Source of the DNA: Halothece sp964463655
GTDB taxonomy: Bacteria; Cyanobacteriota; Cyanobacteriia; Cyanobacteriales; Rubidibacteraceae
Length of the DNA: 45,041 bases
Direction of reading: 5' to 3'
Assembly (NCBI GenBank): GCA_964463655.1
Contig: CAYXDG010000023.1
Location: 1 to 45,041 of the forward strand
Shown here in pieces: positions 33,519-42,430 of this stretch. The position numbers were made by a program, and so were the translations under genes. Each line of letters opens with the position of its first letter. The first letter of the stretch is position 1. The notes beneath the pieces were generated by a model. The model was not told the origin of the DNA, made no database searches, and was given only the letters and a program-made list of their open reading frames with translations.

Positions 33519-33692
33519 AATAGATATTTAATGAGATTTGAGATACACTGAAACTAAAATACAATCTTCCGCTTACTTTAAACTGTAACCGAACTGAATC
33601 ATACGGCTTTTACTCCCAAAAGATTGGGTTTGAAGACTTAATATTTTGTTACGCTGTAGATAATTGCATGAGAACGCAAGGAACGAATAGCA

Positions 33693-34814
33693 ATGAATAA
33701 CAATATCCGCGTCGGAAACTTATTTGGAATTCCGTTTTATATCAATCCCTCTTGGTTTTTAGTCTTAACGTTGGTTACTTGGGTCTATGGTAGCCAGTTA
33801 CAGAATTTTCCGCAACTGGTCGGTCTAACACCCTGGTTGTTGGGGTTAGTATCAGCTTTACTGCTGTTTTCTTCCGTTTTAGCCCATGAGTTAGGACATA
33901 GTTTTGTGGCGATTCAACAAGGAATTAATGTTAATTCAATTACCTTATTTATTTTTGGCGGATTAGCAAGTTTAGAAGAAGATGCTAAGAAACCAGGGGA
34001 TTCTTTTCTAATTGCGATCGCAGGACCTGTGGTTAGCTTAATTTTATTTGGTTTCTTCACTATCATTAACCTCTCAGTTCCTCTGCCTCAGCCATTATCT
34101 GCTATCATTGGCTTACTGGCAACAGTGAACTTAATCTTGGCGTTATTTAACATGATTCCTGGTTTACCTCTTGATGGTGGAAATGTCTTAAAAGCCATCG
34201 TTTGGAAAATTACAGGAAATCAATATCGAGGCATTTTTATCGCCAGCATTGTTGGTCAGTTTATTGGTTGGAGTGCGATCGCGTTGGGTATTTTCTCAGT
34301 TTTAGGAATTACCCAATTTGGCAGTTTATGGACAGCATTAATCGGCTTTTTCTTACTACAAAATGCAGGGCGATCGGCACAATCGGCGAATTTACAAGAT
34401 AAACTCAGTCGCTTCACCGCAGAAGAAGCAGTTAGCAAAAATAGTCCAGTTGTTGCTGAAAATTTAACCTTACGGGAGTTTGTCAACGAATATGTTATCG
34501 GAAAAGGGGAATGGAGTAAGTTTCTGATAACAGATGAGGAAGGAAAGTTAGTCGGTCAATTAAATGTTGATGACTTGAAAATTATCCCGACCTCAGAATG
34601 GACAGAGAAAACTGTTCAAACCATTACTAAACCCCAAGAAGTTAGTTCAGTAAAACCCAAACAAACTCTGTTAGAAGTCGTCATGATGTTTGAGCAAAAC
34701 AAACAAAGTGAAGTTGCTGTAATTGGAGAAAATGGGGTGGTCTTTGGCTTAATTGAAAAGTCTGGAATTGCTAGCTTTCTACAAGAACATCAAGAAGAGT
34801 TGAAAACAGCATAG
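33693..34814 (+). CDS. site-2 protease family (M50) protein with CBS domains
   Basis: Intramembrane zinc metalloprotease of 373 residues. About six membrane helices are predicted in the first ~230 residues, containing the HELGH zinc site (LAHELGHSFVA, about residues 64-74) and NMIPGLPLDGGNVLKA with the third zinc ligand Asp. The C-terminal ~140 residues form a pair of CBS motifs (EAVSKNSPVVAENLTLREFV ... ITDEEGKLVGQLNVDDL; KPKQTLLEVVMMFEQN ... IGENGVVFGLIEKSGI) that bind adenine nucleotides and could tune proteolysis to energy charge. The family cleaves membrane-bound regulators such as anti-sigma factors. AAGGAA is present 10 bases before the start. Confidence 0.92.
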   Translation: MNNNIRVGNLFGIPFYINPSWFLVLTLVTWVYGSQLQNFPQLVGLTPWLLGLVSALLLFSSVLAHELGHSFVAIQQGINVNSITLFIFGGLASLEEDAKKPGDSFLIAIAGPVVSLILFGFFTIINLSVPLPQPLSAIIGLLATVNLILALFNMIPGLPLDGGNVLKAIVWKITGNQYRGIFIASIVGQFIGWSAIALGIFSVLGITQFGSLWTALIGFFLLQNAGRSAQSANLQDKLSRFTAEEAVSKNSPVVAENLTLREFVNEYVIGKGEWSKFLITDEEGKLVGQLNVDDLKIIPTSEWTEKTVQTITKPQEVSSVKPKQTLLEVVMMFEQNKQSEVAVIGENGVVFGLIEKSGIASFLQEHQEELKTA

Positions 34815-34833
34815 ACTGAAGAATGCTTAGGGA

Positions 34834-34871
34834 ACGATCGCGCTTGTGAGGGTAAAAGTCAGCGCGATCGT
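34834..34871. terminator. 11-bp inverted repeat between convergent genes
   Basis: ACGATCGCGCT (34834-34844) and AGCGCGATCGT (34861-34871), perfect, with a 16-base loop. It lies exactly between the convergent site-2-protease and nickel/cobalt transporter genes and contains HIP1-like cores. The T-runs beside it are short, so it is a possible bidirectional terminator rather than a canonical one. Confidence 0.45.
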
Positions 34872-34878
34872 CAGCTAT

Positions 34879-36159
34879 TTAAATCAGCGTTAAAATGGCT
34901 TTTCCTGTAATCCCAGCGCCCACCAAGGTGATTATGACCGCGCTAAAAATTGTTAATTTCTGTAAGCCTAGTTCTCCTTTTGGTAACTTTTGAAACTGTT
35001 TTTTTCCGTAAATAAATAATATCCCTAAACCGATTAAGGTAATGGCTAAACCGAAACTAAACACTAAGACTAAGAGCAATCCATAAGTAACATTTCCTAG
35101 TGCGATCGTGCTTAATAATAACACTGTTGCTGCGGGACAAGGAGCTAATCCCCCAGAAATTCCTAATGCAAAAATCTCTCGCCAAGAAGCAACAGAGACC
35201 TCATGATGATGATGGTGATGATGTTTTGATAATCTTAATCGCTTGCGAATTAAATTAAACCCGATCGCGAAAATAAAGATTCCAGAAACCAAACTTAACC
35301 AAGGAGAAAGTTGTTCTGGTAAAATATATTGAGAAGCAAGCCAAGCGATCAAACCAAAGGCAAAAACGCCAATTGTATGGGTCAGAGTTGTTGTTAAACC
35401 AAGGGCGATCGCTTGATTGAAAGTTGCTTTTGTCCCTGCTAAATAAGCGCTAATCATGGTTTTTCCATGTCCTGGGGAAAGAGCGTGAAAACTTCCCCAA
35501 ATCAAAGCCCCTAAAATGGCAAGAAATCCTCCCTGTGTATCTTCTAAAAACGGTAATCCGAGGGAAGTTTGCTGTAAATGTAAAGGAATACTTAACTGTT
35601 TATTGGTAACATTGAAAACATGAGTTTTAATGTTATCTTCCCAGCGAATTGTTGCGAGACAGTGGGCGCTAGGTAAACCCGGAAACCCCAAACCCAAATT
35701 AGTGGGAAAAAGATTATATTCAAAGTTAAGCGTTTGGAGTGTTTCTGACCAAGAATAGTTGAGAATTAAGGTGGTGTGAGTCTCAGCAGTAATCTGAGAA
35801 TTGGGAGGAACAATAAGAGTAGAAGCGGGTTGCACAGTCAGCGTTCCTAGGGTATTATCTTGATTAGAAAGACGAGCGCGATCGCGGAAAAAGGTTTCTA
35901 GATTGTCTTGATACTTCCTCACTTCTTCTGGTTCAATTTTAGCATTTTGATTCTCATCAACAAAACGAATAAAATCGATGGGGACAGTAAAATTTATCGT
36001 TGCTTTTTGAGGAAAAATTTTCACATCAGCGAGAGATAAATCATTAATGTGAGCAACAGTTGGACGAGAAAAAACTCCTGAGAAAAGGAGGATTGTTAAA
36101 AAAGAAATCAATCCCAAGATTATCCATTTATAGTGTTTCACAGACTTCCCTTTTGACAT
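34879..36159 (-). CDS. NicO-type nickel/cobalt transporter
   Basis: Membrane protein of 426 residues. After an N-terminal helix (WIILGLISFLTILLFSGVF) a ~180-residue extracytoplasmic domain follows, then about six helices of the NicO/HupE-like family with the signature HALSPGHGKTMISAYLAGTKA. A loop near residue 320 holds a run of seven consecutive histidines (KHHHHHHHEVS), fitting a metal-binding site. The helix GGLAPCPAATVLLLSTIALG is also typical. The family moves Ni2+ or Co2+ in or out; direction is not clear. No nickel enzyme gene is adjacent in the window. Upstream 240 bases contain only a 20-codon ORF that I reject. Confidence 0.82.
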   Translation of the reverse strand: MSKGKSVKHYKWIILGLISFLTILLFSGVFSRPTVAHINDLSLADVKIFPQKATINFTVPIDFIRFVDENQNAKIEPEEVRKYQDNLETFFRDRARLSNQDNTLGTLTVQPASTLIVPPNSQITAETHTTLILNYSWSETLQTLNFEYNLFPTNLGLGFPGLPSAHCLATIRWEDNIKTHVFNVTNKQLSIPLHLQQTSLGLPFLEDTQGGFLAILGALIWGSFHALSPGHGKTMISAYLAGTKATFNQAIALGLTTTLTHTIGVFAFGLIAWLASQYILPEQLSPWLSLVSGIFIFAIGFNLIRKRLRLSKHHHHHHHEVSVASWREIFALGISGGLAPCPAATVLLLSTIALGNVTYGLLLVLVFSFGLAITLIGLGILFIYGKKQFQKLPKGELGLQKLTIFSAVIITLVGAGITGKAILTLI

Positions 36160-36400
36160 TTACGATTGATTTAGAATGGCTATAGCGCACCGCTGTCGTG
36201 TTTGCCTTGCCCATCATCAGATTTAATTAAATGCTACCATTAATTGATGATAAATAACGTATCTCGTTTTCATGGTAACAATAGGAACGTCGGTTTAATT
36301 TAAGACTATGGCGTTAAAACGAGTCCTCGATTTTAAACATTCACAGCGCGATCGCAATCCTTTAAAATAAAACTAACTATACCAAAACTGAATTTGTGGA

Positions 36401-38530
36401 ATGCTACATCTCGAAACAGCTTTAAAACAATATTTTGGTTACGAAACGTTTCGACCTGGCCAAAAAGAAATTATCAGCGCCGTTTGCAATCAGCAAGATG
36501 TCCTCGCAGTAATGCCCACAGGTGGAGGAAAATCTCTCTGTTATCAACTTCCTGCACTCCTCAAACCTGGTTTAGCGTTGGTTGTCTCCCCATTAATCGC
36601 GTTGATGCAGGATCAGGTGGACACGCTGCAAAATAATGGCATTGCTGCAACTTTCCTGAATAGCAGTTTAAGACTGGAAGAATCGCGATCGCGCCGTAGT
36701 GCCATCCTGCAAGGGAAAATCAAACTCCTCTATCTCGCACCCGAAAAATTAGTCAGCCCCACTGCAAAAAACTTTCTTCAGTCTATCCATAAGAAGCACG
36801 GATTATCCCTTTTCGCCATCGATGAAGCTCATTGCATCTCAGAGTGGGGACACGACTTTCGCCCCGAATATCGGCAGTTACAGACGTTGCGGGAAATGTT
36901 TCCAGAAGTTCCTGCGATCGCCCTGACCGCCACCGCCACAGAGCGAGTCCGAGACGATATCATACACCAGCTTACCCTAAAACAGCCAAAAATACAAATT
37001 ACCAGCTTCGATCGCCCTAATTTATATTACGAAGTCCAAGCAAAACAGCGACAACATTATAATCAGTTATTCAATTTTATTCGCCATCAAAGTGGGTCGG
37101 GAATTGTTTATTGTCTCAGTCGTCGTCGCGTCGAAGAAGTAGCGCATCGTCTGCAAAAAGATGGCATTTCAGCACTTCCTTATCATGCAGGAATGAGTGA
37201 TGATAATCGTAGTAGTTACCAAACTCGTTTCTTAAGAGATGATGTACAAGTCATGGTAGCAACTATTGCCTTTGGAATGGGAATTGATAAACCTGATATC
37301 CGCTTTGTGGTTCATTATGATTTATCTAAAAATCTAGAAAACTATTATCAAGAAGCAGGACGCGCAGGAAGAGATAATGAACCCGCGCAATGTTTACTTT
37401 TATTTGGACTCCAAGATATCAAAACGATCGAGTATTTAATTTCTCAAAAAGAAGACGAACAATCCCAACGCATCGGACGACAACAACTGCGAAAAATGAT
37501 AGACTATGCAGAAGGAACAGATTGCCGTCGCACCATTCAACTGAGTTATTTTGGAGAGATTTTTGCAGGGAATTGTGGGAACTGTGACAACTGCTTAAAC
37601 CCCAAACCGATCGAGGATTGGACAATTGAAGCACAAAAATTTTTATCCTGTGTTGCTCGTTGTAAAGAACGTTTTGGGATCAGTTATATTATTGATGTTT
37701 TACGGGGGTCTAAAAGCGAAAAAATTGCCAAAAACGGACATCATTTATTATCTACTTATGGGATCGGAAAAGATAAAACAAAAGACGATTGGCGAAACTT
37801 AGCTCGTTCTTTACTCCATCAAAATTTAATGACAGAAACAACAGATGGTTATCGAGTGTTAAAATTAAATCAGCGCAGTTGGGAAGTTTTCCGATCGCAG
37901 CGAAAGGTTTATATTGCTGTCCAAAATAGTTCTTCTCAGAAAAGTGCTAGTCAGAGCAATATTGATCTTGAAACACAACAGTTATTGATTCGATTACGAC
38001 AAAAACGGAAGTGGTTAGCAGATGCTCAAAACAGCGCTCCCTACATGGTTTTTCCAGACCAAACCCTTAAAGAAATGGCAAAATTAAAGCCAACTGATTT
38101 TAAAAAACTAACGAACCTTTCAGGGGTAACAGAACATAAAGTGAATCTATATGGACAGTCTTTTATCTCAGAAATTCAAGCATTTCTTAGCGAAAAAAGA
38201 GCGCCCATTCCTGTTCCCTCGGAAACAAACATGAAAACTCTAAGATTAGCACAACAAGGTTATGGACTCGAAGACATTGCGGAAACAAGAGGATTGAGAG
38301 TTAGCACGATCACGCAACATCTTTCTGAACTCATTGACATGAATCAACCCATAAAAATAGAACAGTTTGTTCCTTCTGATGAACGAGAAACCATCTTAGA
38401 AACCATTCGCATTGTTGGGGATCAATCCTTAAAGACCATTAAAGAAACCCTTGGAGAAGACTATAATTATGAACAGATTAAATTAGTGCGATCGTGGTGG
38501 CGAAAACAACAGAAAACAATGAATAATTAA
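36401..38530 (+). CDS. recQ: ATP-dependent DNA helicase RecQ
   Basis: 3'-5' superfamily 2 DNA helicase of 709 residues acting in recombination and repair. The order of domains is complete: helicase core with FRPGQKEII (motif 0), MPTGGGKSLCYQLP (Walker A), AIDEAHCISEWGHDFRPEY (motif II), ALTATATERV (motif III), VATIAFGMGIDKPDIRFV and EAGRAGRD; then a zinc-binding RecQ-Ct with four cysteines in TDCRRTIQLSYFGEI/CGNCDNC; an HRDC domain (about 530-600); and a C-terminal helix-turn-helix region (610-700). The length is typical for bacterial RecQ with extension. A dispersed palindrome follows. Confidence 0.96.
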   Translation: MLHLETALKQYFGYETFRPGQKEIISAVCNQQDVLAVMPTGGGKSLCYQLPALLKPGLALVVSPLIALMQDQVDTLQNNGIAATFLNSSLRLEESRSRRSAILQGKIKLLYLAPEKLVSPTAKNFLQSIHKKHGLSLFAIDEAHCISEWGHDFRPEYRQLQTLREMFPEVPAIALTATATERVRDDIIHQLTLKQPKIQITSFDRPNLYYEVQAKQRQHYNQLFNFIRHQSGSGIVYCLSRRRVEEVAHRLQKDGISALPYHAGMSDDNRSSYQTRFLRDDVQVMVATIAFGMGIDKPDIRFVVHYDLSKNLENYYQEAGRAGRDNEPAQCLLLFGLQDIKTIEYLISQKEDEQSQRIGRQQLRKMIDYAEGTDCRRTIQLSYFGEIFAGNCGNCDNCLNPKPIEDWTIEAQKFLSCVARCKERFGISYIIDVLRGSKSEKIAKNGHHLLSTYGIGKDKTKDDWRNLARSLLHQNLMTETTDGYRVLKLNQRSWEVFRSQRKVYIAVQNSSSQKSASQSNIDLETQQLLIRLRQKRKWLADAQNSAPYMVFPDQTLKEMAKLKPTDFKKLTNLSGVTEHKVNLYGQSFISEIQAFLSEKRAPIPVPSETNMKTLRLAQQGYGLEDIAETRGLRVSTITQHLSELIDMNQPIKIEQFVPSDERETILETIRIVGDQSLKTIKETLGEDYNYEQIKLVRSWWRKQQKTMNN

Positions 38531-38539
38531 TCATTATGT

Positions 38540-38563
38540 AGAGACGTTCCATGCAACGTCTCT
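38540..38563. repeat. palindrome AGAGACGTT-ccatgc-AACGTCTCT
   Basis: 9-bp arms with a six-base centre in the 31-base gap between convergent recQ and the LptC-like gene; its right arm reaches into the LptC-like stop codon. Same arms as the element at 19848-19869. No T-tract follows. Confidence 0.65.
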
Positions 38564-39749
38564 AAGGAATAATTTCTGTCACCACCCTTTCTTCTTCCGT
38601 CCCCTGAACCACAATATTTTCTTGTTGTAACACCCCCCTTGCTTGATCTCCTCGCGTTGTCAGTGAAGGATTCTTTTGCTGATAAACCACATTTCCTTCC
38701 GCTTCTATTTCTTCTGTCGGAATTGTCCAGCGTAGCTGATTCGCAAGCAGAGTCCCTTGATTCTCCAGACTCACCCCTTTCACATCTCCTTGAAACTCAG
38801 CGACTTCTGTATTGAGATTAACCTGACCTTGGTTTCCACTCAAAGCTAAATTTTCTTGAAATACTTGGATTGGTTTGGGGCTGGTAATGATTTTTTGATC
38901 AACATTCCAAATGATCAGATTACTGGTTACTTGTAGCTTGGGATCATTAGAATCAAAAGCGACATTTTCTTCTAAGGTGACAACTTTTTTGTCTAATTGG
39001 ACTTCTCCCGAATTAGCAGTTACGCGATCGCTGACTTTTTCCGTTTCAGGATTATAGCGATCGACTTTCAAAGGTTGATCACTTTTCACCGTTTCTTGGG
39101 GAATAAACCAGCTAAATTTTTCTCCTTGTAACTGAAGTCTGGGATCATTAGCATTCCCTTCCACCTCACCGATTAAATCTAATTGTTGGCGATCGGTGTA
39201 GTATTTCCCTTGATTCGCAGACGCTTTAAATTGTGGATGATCTCCTGTTAATGGTTGTGGAATGACTAATAATTTATCTTCAGGATACCATTCGATTCTT
39301 TCTGATTTCAGGACAGCACCATTACGGGGATCAGTAGCAACTACTTCCCCCTGAAGATTAATTTGTTCACCATCATTGATAATTTTCCCTTCATTAGCTT
39401 GTATTTTCAGAAAAACACTCCCCGCTTCGTATAATTCTCCTGTGATCTCTTCAATCTCAGCATTTTGATTATCTTGTTTATAAACGGCTTTTTCAACATT
39501 TAGTTTCCAGAGGGTTTGTCCTTGAGAATTCACTTGATTTAAAGTGGCATTCTCTAAAATTAAAAGTTCTTGTATGGTTTCTTCTTCAGTAGTATTGTCG
39601 AGATTAGGATCAGTGACTTGCTGATTGTTTCGACAAGCAGACAGACTCAAAAAAAGAACCCCAATTAATATCCAAGCGGTTTTTCGATTAAACCGAAACG
39701 AGGGAGAAATTGGGGTAAGAACATCATGATTATTTTGAAGAATCTTCAT
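38562..39749 (-). CDS. LptC-like lipoprotein of the LPS export system
   Basis: 395-residue protein with an N-terminal signal peptide and lipobox (AWILIGVLFLSLSAC), so it is a lipoprotein anchored by its cysteine. The remainder consists of repeated short beta strands (LWKLNVEKAVYKQDNQNAEIEEITG, LKSERIEWYPEDKLLVIPQPLTGD and similar), the LptA/LptC-type beta-jellyroll that bridges inner and outer membrane for LPS. Cyanobacterial LptC proteins are longer than the E. coli one, consistent with several strands here. ATG 39749 overlaps the end of the NYN gene by 20 bases, so translation is linked. It would be modified by Lnt. Confidence 0.82.
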   Translation of the reverse strand: MKILQNNHDVLTPISPSFRFNRKTAWILIGVLFLSLSACRNNQQVTDPNLDNTTEEETIQELLILENATLNQVNSQGQTLWKLNVEKAVYKQDNQNAEIEEITGELYEAGSVFLKIQANEGKIINDGEQINLQGEVVATDPRNGAVLKSERIEWYPEDKLLVIPQPLTGDHPQFKASANQGKYYTDRQQLDLIGEVEGNANDPRLQLQGEKFSWFIPQETVKSDQPLKVDRYNPETEKVSDRVTANSGEVQLDKKVVTLEENVAFDSNDPKLQVTSNLIIWNVDQKIITSPKPIQVFQENLALSGNQGQVNLNTEVAEFQGDVKGVSLENQGTLLANQLRWTIPTEEIEAEGNVVYQQKNPSLTTRGDQARGVLQQENIVVQGTEEERVVTEIIP

Positions 39750-40350
39750 CAAAAATTAACGTCGGTAAGGGTCGATAGGGATGATGGGGAGAGTGATTAT
39801 TATGGAGTTTAGCAGGTTTCTGAATTTCTCCTTGAATTTGGTCTAAGTCAATATAACGATCAGCGACATTAATTAAACTATCGCTAGTCATCGATCGCAG
39901 ACTCACCACTTCTACTCTAGCCCCACGATAACTTACAGCATCAACCGCATAAGCCAAGTCGCCATCGCCACTGACTAAAATCGCCGTGTCATAAGCACCC
40001 ACTAAAGCCATCATATCAACTGCAATTTCTACGTCTAAATTCGCCTTTTTTGAACCGTCGGGAAGTTGAACTAAATCTTTAGAAATGACTCGATAACCAT
40101 TGCGACGCATCCACAGTAAAAATCCCTGTTGTTTTTCGTTGGTGCTATCAACACCTGTGTAGAAGAAAGAACGCAACAAGCGAGAACCAGAGGTCAAGCA
40201 AGACAATAATTTAGTATAGTCGATTTCTATGCCCAATTGGAGGGCTGCATAAAACAAATTCGACCCATCGATAAAGATTGCGACCCGACCACGATTCTCT
40301 AGAATCTGTTTTGGGGTAAACACGGGATCGTGATCAAAGTTTTCCAACAT
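39730..40350 (-). CDS. NYN domain protein, LabA/DUF88 family (second copy)
   Basis: 206-residue NYN/PIN-like protein. Acidic metal-binding sites: AIFIDGSNLFYAALQL, NLDVEIAVDMMAL and LVSGDGDLAYAVDAV, followed by VADRYIDLDQIQGEI. It matches the paralogue at 7996-8511 in every conserved block, with an N-terminal extension of ~25 residues and a C-terminal Pro/His-rich tail (HNNHSPHHPYRPLPT). The fold suggests an RNase, but target RNA is unknown. The gene overlaps the LptC-like gene by 20 bases and lies 106 bases behind metG, whose end holds a short palindrome that might stop part of the transcripts. Confidence 0.85.
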   Translation of the reverse strand: MLENFDHDPVFTPKQILENRGRVAIFIDGSNLFYAALQLGIEIDYTKLLSCLTSGSRLLRSFFYTGVDSTNEKQQGFLLWMRRNGYRVISKDLVQLPDGSKKANLDVEIAVDMMALVGAYDTAILVSGDGDLAYAVDAVSYRGARVEVVSLRSMTSDSLINVADRYIDLDQIQGEIQKPAKLHNNHSPHHPYRPLPTLIFDEDSSK

Positions 40351-40441
40351 TTTTTTATCCTTATTTTTAAGTTATTTAAGCGGGTTTATGAAAGGGGTGA
40401 GTTTATAAAAAAGTAATCTACTCTTACCTTACCCAAAAGTT

Positions 40442-40459
40442 TAAACTGATGTCAGTTTA
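40442..40459 (-). terminator. possible weak terminator behind metG
   Basis: TAAACTG-acat-CAGTTTA at the metG stop codon; reading leftward it is followed by AAACTTTTGG, a short T-run. The stem is short and A+T-rich, so read-through into the NYN and LptC-like genes is expected. Confidence 0.3.
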
Positions 40460-42055
40460 GAGAGGGTTTTCTTCAGGAAGTTCTAAACGTAGGAATATAG
40501 GTTTGGCTTCTCCTAGAGGTTGAAGGGGAGGTAAGATTCCCCAGCAGTTATGGACGTTGTAGGTGATTTCTTGACCAAAGGAGGAGGGTTGATTAAAGTC
40601 AATCTGAAAACCAAGTTGCTGATAAATTTGACTACTCAGGGTCGGGGTAATGGGAGAGAGGAGATAAGCGCTTAAACGGATCGATTCTAAGATACTGTAG
40701 AGGACTACTTCAACTTGGGTTTGTTCCCCTTGTTTATACAGACTCCAAGGCGCTTGTTCATCGATGTATTTGTTGCTGCTAGTGACCAGATGAATGATTT
40801 CTTTACAGACTTTACTAAACCGAATAGTGTTATACCCTTCTGTCACGCGATCGCTGAGACCGACCCCGATCGCCTTTAACGGGTTATCTTCAGCAATATC
40901 CTCTCCTTTCAAGTTGGGAGTCTGATTACCACAATACTTATTCGCCATCTTCAGGGTGCGATTTAAAAGGTTTCCTAAATCATTGGCGAGATCAGCGTTG
41001 AGAATGTTGACAAAACGGGTTTCATTAAAGTCCCCATCTTGCCCGAATTCAATTTCTCTGAGAAAGTAATAACGGACTGCATCTGCGCCATAGCGATCGA
41101 GTAAAGCGATGGGATCAAGAGTATTCCCCATACTTTTCCCCATTTTCTGTCCATCTTTGGTTAAAAAGCCATGTCCGAAGACTTTTTCGGGGGGAGCAAT
41201 CCCAGCAGAAAATAACATCGCCGGCCAATAGACCGCATGGAAACGGAGAATATCTTTCCCGATCAGATGAAGATTCATCGGCCACCAGCGGGACAAAGCG
41301 TTATCGAGGGTGGGTTCGTCTTCTGGGTCAAGCAAAGCGCTCACATACCCTAACAACGCATCAAACCAGACGTAAATTGTATGTTTGGGGTTGGTGGGAA
41401 CTTCGATTCCCCAATCAAGGTTAACTCGCGAAATGGAGAAGTCTTGTAACCCTTGCTTAACAAAGTTGAGGACTTCATTGCGACGACTGCTGGGTTGGAT
41501 AAAGTCTGGCTGTTTCTCGTAAAGGGTTTCTAACCTAGTTTGGTATTTAGAAAGACGGAAAAAATAGTTTTCTTCATCCCGCCATTCCGCCTTTTTATTG
41601 ATGTGAATGGGACAATATCCGTCGTTGACAAGTTCTCTTTCTTCCTTAAACTCTTCACAGGAAACGCAGTACCATCCTTGTTTTTGCGCGAGATAAATGT
41701 CGCCATTGTCCCAAACACGCTGGAAAAATTCCTTGACGATCGCCTCATGACGTTCTGCTGTTGTCCGACTAAAGCGGTCATATTGGATGTTTAATTTTTT
41801 CCACACACTATCAAAACTGGCTGCAACCTTATCGCATTGTTCTTGAGGAGTGACTCCTTTTTCTGCGGCTGTTCGTTGGATTTTTTGCCCATGTTCATCT
41901 GTTCCTGTTATTAATAAAACCGCATAACCTTCTAAGCGCTTGAACCGCGCGATCGCATCTGCTGCCATTGTTGTATAAGCGCTTCCGATGTGCGGGACAT
42001 CGTTAACGTAGTAAAGCGGAGTCGTTAAAGCAAAGTTTTTCTGCTGTTTTTCCAT
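40457..42055 (-). CDS. metG: methionyl-tRNA synthetase
   Basis: Class I synthetase charging tRNA-Met. In 532 residues: HIGH-type motif VPHIGSAYTT, TGTDEHGQKIQR, a zinc-binding insertion with CVSCEEF and YCPIH, the second catalytic motif KMGKSMGN (KMSKS) and an anticodon-binding helical domain (WSLYKQGEQTQVEVVLYSILESIRLSAYLLSP). It is the shorter form without the C-terminal tRNA-binding (EMAP) domain, as in many cyanobacteria. It is followed on the same strand by the NYN and LptC-like genes, and is divergent from the acyltransferase gene across a 375-base gap. Confidence 0.96.
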   Translation of the reverse strand: MEKQQKNFALTTPLYYVNDVPHIGSAYTTMAADAIARFKRLEGYAVLLITGTDEHGQKIQRTAAEKGVTPQEQCDKVAASFDSVWKKLNIQYDRFSRTTAERHEAIVKEFFQRVWDNGDIYLAQKQGWYCVSCEEFKEERELVNDGYCPIHINKKAEWRDEENYFFRLSKYQTRLETLYEKQPDFIQPSSRRNEVLNFVKQGLQDFSISRVNLDWGIEVPTNPKHTIYVWFDALLGYVSALLDPEDEPTLDNALSRWWPMNLHLIGKDILRFHAVYWPAMLFSAGIAPPEKVFGHGFLTKDGQKMGKSMGNTLDPIALLDRYGADAVRYYFLREIEFGQDGDFNETRFVNILNADLANDLGNLLNRTLKMANKYCGNQTPNLKGEDIAEDNPLKAIGVGLSDRVTEGYNTIRFSKVCKEIIHLVTSSNKYIDEQAPWSLYKQGEQTQVEVVLYSILESIRLSAYLLSPITPTLSSQIYQQLGFQIDFNQPSSFGQEITYNVHNCWGILPPLQPLGEAKPIFLRLELPEENPL

Positions 42056-42430
42056 AAGTTATTGTTATTTTTTGGTTATTCGCTTATTTTAAGTGTTAAA
42101 GCAAGTATTTTCAAGGAAAAAGTTATATTTTTTAAAGAGAATTTTGATCCAAACTAAGCACAATCTTTAAGTTTTAATTACTTTTTAATTTGATTCATTG
42201 ATCCCCCTTATAGTTTTTATAACAATTTCTTATAAAACTTATTTAACGGAAAAATCAATTACCAAATCAAGTCAAATTATAACGAAAAATCGAAATTTAT
42301 AGTTCCACCTTAAGAAGTGCCTAGGCTGCCGTCAATTGAAAACTTTGTAAAAATCATTAAAGCATTAGCGAAGATTGAACTAAAACGTTAAGATTTATTA
42401 AGGAAAGGTCAATTATTTTTAAGGAAGGTC
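42056..42430. other. 375-bp AT-rich region between metG and the acyltransferase
   Basis: No gene. It must hold two divergent promoters, which I cannot place with confidence. Visible: an A+T hairpin TTTTATAA-caatttc-TTATAAAA at 42215-42237, and a near-repeat AAGGAAAGGTCA / AAGGAAGGTCA (about 42401 and 42421), the second of which is the ribosome binding site for the acyltransferase start. Confidence 0.45.

Noticed and set aside
36308..36370. 20-codon ORF before recQ (starts MALKRV)
   Set aside because: Very short, no ribosome binding site, includes a HIP1 site; no evidence that it is translated.
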